Positions 1-4,910 of a DNA stretch of 6,080 nt are shown here, in pieces (within the stretch, counting starts at the first letter, position 1; each line of letters starts with the position of its first letter). Position numbers and translations under genes: made by a program. Origin of the DNA: Polycyclovorans sp046565985 (GTDB taxonomy: Bacteria; Pseudomonadota; Gammaproteobacteria; Nevskiales; Nevskiaceae); contig JBKHXN010000056.1 in the NCBI GenBank assembly GCA_046565985.1, forward strand, positions 1 to 6,080, in the 5' to 3' direction. Below the pieces are notes generated by a model. It ran no database searches. It was given only the letters and a program-made list of their open reading frames with translations, and was not told where the DNA came from.

Positions 1-1
1 C

Positions 2-562
2 TGCGTGCTGCTGGGGCTGCTCATCCAGACCCTGGTCTGGCTGCCGCTGCTGCTCAGGCTGATGGGCCTGTCGCCGCTGGCGCATTTCCGCGCCACTTCG
101 CCGGTGCTGCTCACGGCGTTCTCCACCAGTTCTTCGGCCGCGACGCTGCCGGTGACCTTCGACCGCGTGCAGAATCACGCCGGGGTATCGCCGCAGGTGG
201 CGGGTTTTGTGCTGCCGCTGGGCGCCACGGTGAACATGAACGGCACCGCGCTCTACGAGTGTGCCGCGGCGCTGTTCATTGCCCAGGCCTACGGTCTGGA
301 GTTGAGCCTGTTCACCCAGTTCGTGGTGGTGACGCTGGCGCTGATCACCTCCATCGGCGTGGCGGGCATTCCCTCGGCCAGCCTGGTGGCGATCGCGGTC
401 ATCCTCAGCGCCATCGGCCTGCCCCTGGAAGGCGTCGGGCTGATCCTGGCGGTGGACCGCATCCTCGACATGTGCCGCACTGCGGTCAATGTGTTCGGCG
501 ACACGGTCGGCGCGGTGATCATCGCCAGGTCGCGCGGCGAGGACGTGCTGCGCCCGGTGTGA
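2..562 (+). CDS. Sodium:dicarboxylate/amino-acid symporter (DAACS family), C-terminal part, 5' end outside window
   Basis: This is the C-terminal part of a secondary transporter of the glutamate/dicarboxylate:cation symporter family, an inner-membrane protein that imports an acidic amino acid or C4-dicarboxylate with sodium or protons. The reading frame is open from the window edge, and the GTG at position 5 is probably an internal valine codon. About 186 residues are visible, out of roughly 400-450 usual for the family. Numbering from that GTG, the visible landmarks are the serine-rich hairpin-1 motif SSSAATLP (42-49), the helix-7 motif NMNGTALYE (77-85), the hairpin-2 loop GIPSAS (121-126), and the helix-8 signature DRILDMCRTAVNVFGD (151-166). 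Asp155, Arg158 and Asn162 match the substrate-binding Asp394, Arg397 and Asn401 of archaeal GltPh, and the arginine favours acidic substrates. Oddly, the usual NMDGT is NMNGT, which changes the residue equivalent to GltPh Asp312, a sodium ligand. The gene converges on fabI with a 3-base gap. Family assignment is firm; the exact substrate is not. Confidence 0.93.
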   Translation, partial: CVLLGLLIQTLVWLPLLLRLMGLSPLAHFRATSPVLLTAFSTSSSAATLPVTFDRVQNHAGVSPQVAGFVLPLGATVNMNGTALYECAAALFIAQAYGLELSLFTQFVVVTLALITSIGVAGIPSASLVAIAVILSAIGLPLEGVGLILAVDRILDMCRTAVNVFGDTVGAVIIARSRGEDVLRPV

Positions 563-565
563 GCC

Positions 566-1357
566 TCAGCCCTCGGCCGGGAAGCTCATGCCCATGATGT
601 GGTAGCCGGCGTCCACGTAGAGGATCTCGCCGGTGATGCCGGAGGCGAGATCGGAACTCAGGAAGGCCGCGGCGTTGCCGACCTCCTCGATGCTCACGTT
701 GCGCTTCAGCGGGCTGGCCTGCGCGGCGTGCGCGAGCATGCCGCGAAAGCCGGTGATGCCGGCCGCGGCCAGGGTCTTGATCGGCCCGGCCGAGATGCCG
801 TTGACGCGGATGCCCTGTTCGCCCAGCTCTGCCGCCATGAAGCGCACGTTGGCTTCCAGGCTGGCCTTGGCCGGGCCCATGACGTTGTACATGGGCACCG
901 CGCGCACCGCGCCGAGGTAGGTCAGCGTCAGCAGTGAGGCGGCACGGCCCTGCATCAGCGGGCGCGCCGCCTTGCCCAGCGCGGCGAAGGAGTACGCCGA
1001 AATATCGTGCGCGATGCGGAAGCCCTCGCGCGTGACCGCGTCCAGGTACTTGCCGGCGAGCTGCTCGCGCGGAGCAAAACCGATGGAGTGGATCAGCACG
1101 TCGAGACCGCCCCACTGGCGCCCCAGTTCCTGCATGACCTCGTCGATCTGCGCGTCCTCACTGACATCCAGCGGCAGCACGATGCGGCTGCCGCAGCTCG
1201 CGGCAAATTCCTCGACACGGCCCCTGAGGCGCTCGCCCTGGTAGGTGAAGGCCAGCTCCGCGCCCTCGCGATGAAAGGCCTCGGCGATGCCGGTGGCGAT
1301 GGAGCGGTCGCTGGCAACGCCGGTGATCAATGCTTTCTTGCCGCTGAGAAAACCCAT
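566..1357 (-). CDS. fabI: Enoyl-[acyl-carrier-protein] reductase (NADH), FabI
   Basis: FabI catalyses the last step of each elongation cycle of type II fatty acid synthesis, reducing trans-2-enoyl-ACP with NADH in the cytoplasm. The 263-residue product matches the 262-residue E. coli protein almost end to end. It has the start MGFLSGKK, the nucleotide-binding loop ITGVASDRSIA (11-21), the SIGFAP segment (91-96), and the catalytic Tyr-x6-Lys pair Tyr157/Lys164 with the additional Tyr147. AGPIKTLAA (190-198) is the substrate-loop region. Gly93, Met160 and Phe204 correspond to positions where changes give triclosan resistance in E. coli, and all carry the sensitive-type residue. The frame is open 23 codons further upstream, but that stretch has no homology and runs into the preceding gene, so the ATG at 1357 is chosen. 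The gene starts 10 bases after the stop of the TonB-like gene, suggesting co-transcription, with only a weak GAG-type ribosome site. Its stop lies 3 bases from that of the convergent symporter gene. Confidence 0.97.
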   Translation of the reverse strand: MGFLSGKKALITGVASDRSIATGIAEAFHREGAELAFTYQGERLRGRVEEFAASCGSRIVLPLDVSEDAQIDEVMQELGRQWGGLDVLIHSIGFAPREQLAGKYLDAVTREGFRIAHDISAYSFAALGKAARPLMQGRAASLLTLTYLGAVRAVPMYNVMGPAKASLEANVRFMAAELGEQGIRVNGISAGPIKTLAAAGITGFRGMLAHAAQASPLKRNVSIEEVGNAAAFLSSDLASGITGEILYVDAGYHIMGMSFPAEG

Positions 1358-1367
1358 GGTCAGGCAC

Positions 1368-2252
1368 TCACAGAAGGGTGATGGGATAGTTCCGTACAGG
1401 ATACGGCGGGACGGCCTTGGCACCAAAGTTGATCAGCGCAATGCGGGCGAGCAGGCGCTTCTCCAGCGCCGGGTCGCCCAGCTCGCTGCGCACCAGTTCG
1501 AGGTCGGTGATGCTGCCGTCGGGCTGCACGGTGAAGTTGATCAGGATGCGGCCGCGCAGGTTGGGGTTGTCGCGCTGGGCGCGGTTGAAGATGGCGATGA
1601 TCGCGGCCTGGTTGCGGTTGAAGACCAGCTGGATCTCCTGGATCTCGCGCCCGGCGATACGTTTGTCACCACCCTGGCCCGACTGATTGGCCGTGGGCGC
1701 GGTACTCAGGGGCGCGTCCACCCGCGTCTGCTGGCGCTCGCTGAGCCGGGTGGAGGTTTCGGCGCTGCGCTGGGCCACGCTGATGCCGCCGGAGCGGCCC
1801 TGGGCCGATTCGGCGATGGCCGATCCGGCGACCTCGCCGGAGGTGGACAGGCCCTCCGTGGAACGCAGGTTCTGGGGCTGATCCAGGCCGGTCAGGGTGC
1901 TGTCCCGCAGGCTGGCCAGCTGGTTGGCAAAGGCCATCACGCCGGTGCGCGCCGCGGTCTGACGGGCCTGATCCAGACGCTGCTGCTCGGAGACCGGCGG
2001 CGTGGCGGCTTCCGGCTGGGGCGTCTCGGGGGTTTCCTCGGGGGCCGGTTCCACGGCGCTGGGCAGCAGGTCCACGTAGCGGCGCTGGCTCTCCACGCTG
2101 CCGCCCCGGGTCAGTCCGATCAGGTCCAGGAACGGGATGGCGATGGCCAGCAGCAGCAGGGGCAGTGCGGTGAACAGCACGATGCGCCGGAAGCGCTGGT
2201 CGGCGTCCTCGGCCAGCTCCCAGGTCTGCCAGTGGATGGGCCTGGCGTTCAT
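1368..2252 (-). CDS. TonB-like energy transducer with AgmX/PglI-type C-terminal domain
   Basis: This is a single-pass inner-membrane protein of 294 residues, built like TonB/TolA. It has a short cytoplasmic N-terminus (1-23), one hydrophobic helix at about 24-42, a Pro/Glu-rich stretch (66-85) that could extend into the periplasm, a Ser/Gly/Gln-rich low-complexity linker (about 110-200), and a folded C-terminal domain (about 201-294). That domain has features I associate with the AgmX/PglI C-terminal family: IQLVFNRNQAAI, DNPNLRGRILINF, VQPDGSI, LGDPALEKRLLARI and a terminal YPITLL. The family is related to the TonB C-terminal fold, and its founding members are Myxococcus gliding proteins. 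Unlike those, this protein has no FHA or zinc-ribbon N-terminal domain. Its ATG overlaps the stop of the second exbD-like gene (ATGA at 2249-2252), so translation is probably coupled. It presumably receives motion from the ExbB/ExbD motor and contacts a periplasmic or outer-membrane partner. Domain call fairly sure; partner unknown. Confidence 0.83.
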   Translation of the reverse strand: MNARPIHWQTWELAEDADQRFRRIVLFTALPLLLLAIAIPFLDLIGLTRGGSVESQRRYVDLLPSAVEPAPEETPETPQPEAATPPVSEQQRLDQARQTAARTGVMAFANQLASLRDSTLTGLDQPQNLRSTEGLSTSGEVAGSAIAESAQGRSGGISVAQRSAETSTRLSERQQTRVDAPLSTAPTANQSGQGGDKRIAGREIQEIQLVFNRNQAAIIAIFNRAQRDNPNLRGRILINFTVQPDGSITDLELVRSELGDPALEKRLLARIALINFGAKAVPPYPVRNYPITLL

Positions 2253-2761
2253 CCGCCGGTGCCCGCCGGTTTGCTCACCACCGCGAGCGAGATGCGCGCA
2301 AAGCGCGCCTCGGTACAGGTCGCCATCAGTTTCTTGATGAGCTGATACGGGATCTCGCGGTCGGCCATGATGTTGATCTCGCCGCGGTTGAGCGCGCTGC
2401 TGCCGTCGGCGCCCGGCGCCAGCGGCAGGAGCAGCAGCTGCGCGCGCAGCCGGTCCAGCACCGGCGCGGTGCTCGCCGCGGCCTCGGCGAGGGCCATCAC
2501 CGGCTGGCCGTTGAGCAGGATCGTGTCCCGCGTCACCATCAGCAGGGTCTGCTCGGCGGGTTTTTCGGTGGTCACCGAGTCGGGCAGCACCAGGTCGCGC
2601 GGACTGGGCAGCACCTCCACCTGCGAGGAATTCACCAGCAGGAAGAACACCAGGATGGTGAAGATGTCCATCAGCGACACCAGGTTCAGCCCGCCACCGG
2701 CACGGCTGCGGGCCAGCCGGCGCGTCAGGCGCTGGGTGCGCAGGGAGACGCTGCGGATCAT
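2249..2761 (-). CDS. ExbD/TolR-family biopolymer transport protein, second copy (proton-carrying Asp present)
   Basis: This is the second ExbD/TolR-type subunit, 170 residues. It has a basic cytoplasmic N-terminus with many arginines (1-20), one transmembrane helix at about 25-46, and a periplasmic domain. The helix begins LNLVSLMDIFTILVFFLLV, which aligns by eye with the ExbD pattern N-V-T-P-L-V-D-V-M. Asp32 (codon 2666-2668, GAC on the minus strand) falls on the family's essential protonatable aspartate, Asp25 of E. coli ExbD and Asp23 of TolR. The periplasmic part has the usual ExbD shape, ending in a strand-helix segment with EINIMADREIPYQLIKKLM (about 128-146). In MotA/TolQ/ExbB motors such subunits sit inside the ExbB pentamer and couple proton flow to movement. 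The start codon overlaps the stop of the first exbD-like gene (ATGA, 2758-2761) and has no Shine-Dalgarno sequence, which points to translational coupling. It clearly differs in sequence from the first copy, so it is not a recent duplication. Confidence 0.88.
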   Translation of the reverse strand: MIRSVSLRTQRLTRRLARSRAGGGLNLVSLMDIFTILVFFLLVNSSQVEVLPSPRDLVLPDSVTTEKPAEQTLLMVTRDTILLNGQPVMALAEAAASTAPVLDRLRAQLLLLPLAPGADGSSALNRGEINIMADREIPYQLIKKLMATCTEARFARISLAVVSKPAGTGG

Positions 2762-3252
2762 GGCGCGCCCGCCGCCGGTGCGTCACCGACGGAGATCTTG
2801 GGAAACAGCTCGTCGCGGATCAGGCTGCGGGCATCCTGGGGCGGCTGGTAGTGCACGGCGTCCATGGCGCGGATCAGGATGTCGTAGGGGATGTCCGGCT
2901 CCAGCAGCAGGGTGATGCGCTCTTCCTGCGGCTGGCTGGCCTTGAGCGCGACCAGCGCCTCGGTCACGGCGTCGAAGGCGTAGTCGGTCTGGCGCGGCCA
3001 TTCGCCGATCGCGGCGCTGCCGTTGAGCAGGCGCAATCCGCTGGCGCGGATCACCAGTGCCAGCCCCGGGCTGGGCGGCTCGGCCGGCGGCGGCTGGCTG
3101 GGATCGGGCAGGTCCAGGTTCTTGACCGCGAGCTGGGTGAAGACCGCGGTGATGAGCAGGAACGGCACCAGCGCGACCATGAGGTTCATGAACGCGGTGA
3201 TATTCAGCTCGGCCACGTCGGCGCGCCGGCTGCGGCGCAATCGGGCGATCAT
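2758..3252 (-). CDS. ExbD/TolR-family biopolymer transport protein, first copy (Asn replaces proton-carrying Asp)
   Basis: This is the first of two ExbD/TolR-type subunits, 164 residues. It has a basic N-terminus (MIARLRRSRR), a single transmembrane helix at about 18-40, a Pro-rich spacer (PDPSQPPPAEPPSP, 49-62) and a periplasmic ExbD-like domain from about 63. That domain includes the expected segment ITLLLEPDIPYDILIRAMD (about 113-131), corresponding to the D-x-x-(V/I)-x-Y region of ExbD. The helix reads LNITAFMNLMVALVPFLLIT. Aligned with the ExbD pattern N-V-T-P-L-V-D-V-M, the essential aspartate is Asn23 (codon 3184-3186, AAC on the minus strand), and the following proline is alanine. Such a subunit should be unable to relay protons itself and may play a structural or gating part beside its Asp-containing neighbour. 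The gene starts 7 bases after the exbB-like stop. Family assignment is sound; the functional consequence is inference. Confidence 0.87.
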   Translation of the reverse strand: MIARLRRSRRADVAELNITAFMNLMVALVPFLLITAVFTQLAVKNLDLPDPSQPPPAEPPSPGLALVIRASGLRLLNGSAAIGEWPRQTDYAFDAVTEALVALKASQPQEERITLLLEPDIPYDILIRAMDAVHYQPPQDARSLIRDELFPKISVGDAPAAGAP

Positions 3253-3259
3253 GCGCAGC

Positions 3260-3892
3260 TCAGTGCTTGAAGCCGAAACTGTTGAGGAACTTGATCGCGG
3301 CCATTTCCACGCTGTCGATCAGCTCATTGGCGGTGGATTGCAGCCAGGCATGCAGCAGCAGCAGCGGGATGGCGACGATCAGGCCGAAGGCCGTGGTGTT
3401 CATGGCCACCGAGATCGAGGCCGAGAGCAGGTCGGCCTTTTCCGCCGGATTGACGTTGGCCACCGCGGTGAAGCCCTTGATCAGGCCGATGATGGTGCCC
3501 AGCAGGCCGAGCAGCGTGGCGATGTTGGCGAAGGTGGCCAGATAATGGGTACGCCGCTCCAGCAGCGGAGTGACTTCCATCAGCGATTCTTCCATGGCCA
3601 TCTCCACCTCGGCGCGGCCGCTGGCGGTCTTGGCGCGTGACAGGCCGTAGCCGAGCACGCGGCCGATGGCGGTCTCCGAACGGCTGGCCAGTTCCTCGGC
3701 GCTGTCGTGCTCGCCGCGGTTGAGCAGTGGCAGCAGCTGCCCCCACAGCTGGCGGTTCTCGTCCCGGGCGCGCTTGAGGTACAGCGCGCGCTCCAGGGCG
3801 ATCGCCAGGCCCAGGATCATCACGCCCAGCAGCGGGTACATGAAGGCACCGCCTTCCTGGAAGAAACGCAATACGGTGATCAGCATGTCCAT
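3260..3892 (-). CDS. MotA/TolQ/ExbB-family proton channel protein
   Basis: This is an inner-membrane stator/proton-channel subunit of 210 residues with the ExbB topology. TM1 is at about 17-37 (FMYPLLGVMILGLAIALERA), followed by a long cytoplasmic domain (38-117), TM2 at about 118-138 with the family motif LLGLLGTIIGLI, and TM3 at about 160-184 with SVAMNTTAFGLIVAIPLLLL. Thr133 (GLLGT) and Thr167 (NTTAFGL) match E. coli ExbB Thr148 and Thr181, which line the channel. The glutamate that E. coli ExbB and TolQ carry in the GIAEAL stretch (Glu176 of ExbB) is Val162 here. The ATG at 3892 is chosen over an in-frame ATG at 3901, because a GAGGA ribosome site (3902-3906) sits nine bases upstream of the former but abuts the latter. 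Two exbD-like genes and a TonB-like gene follow, which makes a motor module. One ExbB with two ExbD proteins resembles AglR/AglQ/AglS of Myxococcus. The driven process is not shown by the sequence. Confidence 0.92.
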   Translation of the reverse strand: MDMLITVLRFFQEGGAFMYPLLGVMILGLAIALERALYLKRARDENRQLWGQLLPLLNRGEHDSAEELASRSETAIGRVLGYGLSRAKTASGRAEVEMAMEESLMEVTPLLERRTHYLATFANIATLLGLLGTIIGLIKGFTAVANVNPAEKADLLSASISVAMNTTAFGLIVAIPLLLLHAWLQSTANELIDSVEMAAIKFLNSFGFKH

Positions 3893-3901
3893 GGATCTCA
3901 T

Positions 3902-3906
3902 TCCTC
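3902..3906 (-). promoter_or_regulatory. Ribosome binding site of the exbB-like gene
   Basis: The minus strand reads GAGGA here, nine bases before the ATG at 3892. This is the clearest Shine-Dalgarno sequence in the operon. It decides the exbB start, since the alternative ATG at 3901 directly abuts it. Confidence 0.7.
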
Positions 3907-3922
3907 AGAAAAATCTCAGAAA
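3904..3922. repeat. Short direct repeat (CTCAGAAA x2, 11-base period) upstream of the exbB-like gene
   Basis: The octamer CTCAGAAA occurs at 3904-3911 and again at 3915-3922 on the plus strand (TTTCTGAG on the minus strand). The period of 11 bases is about one DNA turn. It lies in the 53-base gap between the small secreted-protein gene and the exbB-like gene, which is AT-rich compared with its surroundings. The copy nearer exbB overlaps the ribosome binding site. It could be a binding site or mRNA leader element, or simply chance; I see no convincing -10/-35 pair beside it. Confidence 0.4.
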
Positions 3923-3945
3923 GATTGAAGGGGCGGCAGGGCCGC

Positions 3946-4284
3946 TCAGGGTTCGGGGGTGACCTGCTGCCGCTCGGCCAGTGCGCGGCTCAGCGACTGT
4001 TGATAGGCCACGCGACGGACGAAGACGTCCTCGTCCACCGGCAGCAGCAGCTCGCGCAGCAGGCGCGCCGGCCGGTCGGCATCCTGGTCGGCGGCGGCGT
4101 TGCGCCAGAGCATGATGTAGAGCCCGATGGGGGATTCTTCCTGCGCGTCCACCGCCGCGCCGGGAGCGGCCGCAGGCGCGGGCAACAGGGTGTCCGTGCC
4201 GGTGTCGATGCCGGGCTGTTCGTCCTGGGCCCGGGCAGTGAAGATCAGGCTCAGACACAGGGCAAGGAGAATGGGGCGGTTCAT
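3946..4284 (-). CDS. Small secreted periplasmic protein of unknown function, motor-operon component
   Basis: I do not recognise a named family. The product is 112 residues. It begins with a clear signal peptide: MNR, a hydrophobic core PILLALCLSLIFT (4-16), and a probable signal peptidase I site after Ala-Arg-Ala (17-19). The mature protein therefore starts near Gln20 and is about 93 residues, presumably periplasmic. A Pro/Ala-rich spacer (about 34-46) precedes a compact segment (about 51-104) starting ESPIGLYIMLWRNA and continuing with RPARLLRELLLPVDEDVFVRR, probably mostly helical. The open frame extends 16 codons upstream, but the ATG at 4284 gives the signal peptide, overlaps the stop of the TPR lipoprotein gene as ATGA (4281-4284), and has GGAG 11 bases upstream. 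Placement between TPR genes and the exbB-like gene suggests a periplasmic accessory of the same machine. That role is inference only. Confidence 0.8.
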   Translation of the reverse strand: MNRPILLALCLSLIFTARAQDEQPGIDTGTDTLLPAPAAAPGAAVDAQEESPIGLYIMLWRNAAADQDADRPARLLRELLLPVDEDVFVRRVAYQQSLSRALAERQQVTPEP

Positions 4285-4910
4285 GGTGCAGGTGGCTCCG
4301 ATTTTAGTGCCGATTCGATGTCGGCGATCCACACGGCCACGCGCAGGTCATTGCCGCCGCCGAGCCGCTGGTAGGCCCGGTAGTGGGGCAGGGCCTGGGC
4401 CGGCTGCTGCAGATAGGCGTCGTAGAGGATGCCGAGGTTCAGATGCGCCAGCGGGTCCTCCGGGTTCAGACGCAGCGCCGTCTCGTAGGCGGCGCGGGCC
4501 CGGGCGTACTGCTTGCGGTCGCGGTACAGCACGCCGAGCTGGACATGGGCCACGGCATTGGCAGGGTTGAGGCTGACGGCGCGCTGCAGGGCCTTGAGCG
4601 CCTCGTCCGCGCGGTTGCCGCGCGCGTAGAGCAGCCCGAGGTTGGTCCAGGGGCCGGAATGGCCTGGATGGTCGCGCGTCAGCGCCAGCAACGCTTCCTC
4701 GGCTTCAAAGATCTGGTTGCCGCGCAGCAGCGCCAGGGCCTCGCCGTGGCGGCGCTCGGCGTCGGCGGCCGGGATCGGCGCCGGGGCGGTCCGCGGCGCC
4801 GGCGTACTGGACACCGCCGGCTTGCCCGCGGGGCCGCCGGAGGGGGCCGCGCAGGCGCCCAGGCCCAGCGCGAGCCACAGCCACAGCCCGTGTCGTTCAG
4901 TGCAGCGCAT
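4281..4910 (-). CDS. TPR-repeat lipoprotein
   Basis: This is a predicted outer-membrane lipoprotein of 209 residues carrying tetratricopeptide repeats. The N-terminus is a lipoprotein signal, with the hydrophobic run LWLWLALGLGAC ending in lipobox LGAC (17-20). Cys20 would be lipidated. The next residues are Ala-Ala, with no Asp at +2, which favours outer-membrane sorting. A Pro/Ala/Ser-rich tether (21-50) is followed by about four TPR units at 52-83, 86-117, 120-151 and 154-187. Typical positions are PWTNLGLLYARGNRADEALKAL, AHVQLGVLYRDRKQYARARAAYETAL and AHLNLGILYD. TPRs are protein-protein scaffolds. The ATG at 4910 is preferred; a GTG at 4934 is in frame and open but has no ribosome site and would lengthen the overlap with the upstream gene from 14 to 38 bases. 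It could play the part of the TPR lipoproteins found in Myxococcus Glt/Nfs complexes or PilF-like proteins, but the sequence alone does not settle this. Confidence 0.87.
   Translation of the reverse strand: MRCTERHGLWLWLALGLGACAAPSGGPAGKPAVSSTPAPRTAPAPIPAADAERRHGEALALLRGNQIFEAEEALLALTRDHPGHSGPWTNLGLLYARGNRADEALKALQRAVSLNPANAVAHVQLGVLYRDRKQYARARAAYETALRLNPEDPLAHLNLGILYDAYLQQPAQALPHYRAYQRLGGGNDLRVAVWIADIESALKSEPPAP

Noticed and set aside
1358..1426. Upstream extension of fabI by 23 codons
   Set aside because: It overlaps the preceding gene and has no counterpart in FabI, whereas MGFLSGKK at 1357 is the standard FabI N-terminus.
2253..2270. Direct repeat ACCGGCGG x2 just before the TonB-like start (minus strand)
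   Set aside because: It lies inside the last codons of the second exbD-like gene, encodes its Gly/Ala/Thr-rich end, and is the kind of repeat expected by chance in such GC-rich sequence.
1287..2345. Long plus-strand open frame (352 codons) opposite the TonB-like gene
   Set aside because: Its translation is low-complexity Gly/Gln/Arg/His-rich sequence typical of the antisense frame of a GC-rich gene. The opposite strand holds a protein with clear domain motifs.
2253..2786. N-terminal extension of the TonB-like gene up to 2786
   Set aside because: The added 178 residues are Arg/Ala/Pro-rich, lie antiparallel in frame choice to the second exbD-like gene on the same strand, and show no domain. 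The ATG at 2252 with an ATGA overlap and a membrane helix soon after fits far better.
1368..3892. Tol-Pal system (tolQ-tolR-tolA)
   Set aside because: There are two ExbD/TolR-like genes, the TonB-like protein has an AgmX/PglI-type end and no long TolA helical stalk, and no tolB, pal or ybgC is adjacent. The cpoB-like appearance of the TPR proteins alone is not enough.
2249..3892. Flagellar stator motA/motB
   Set aside because: The ExbD-like proteins lack a peptidoglycan-binding OmpA-like domain and the channel protein has the three-helix ExbB topology rather than the four helices of MotA.
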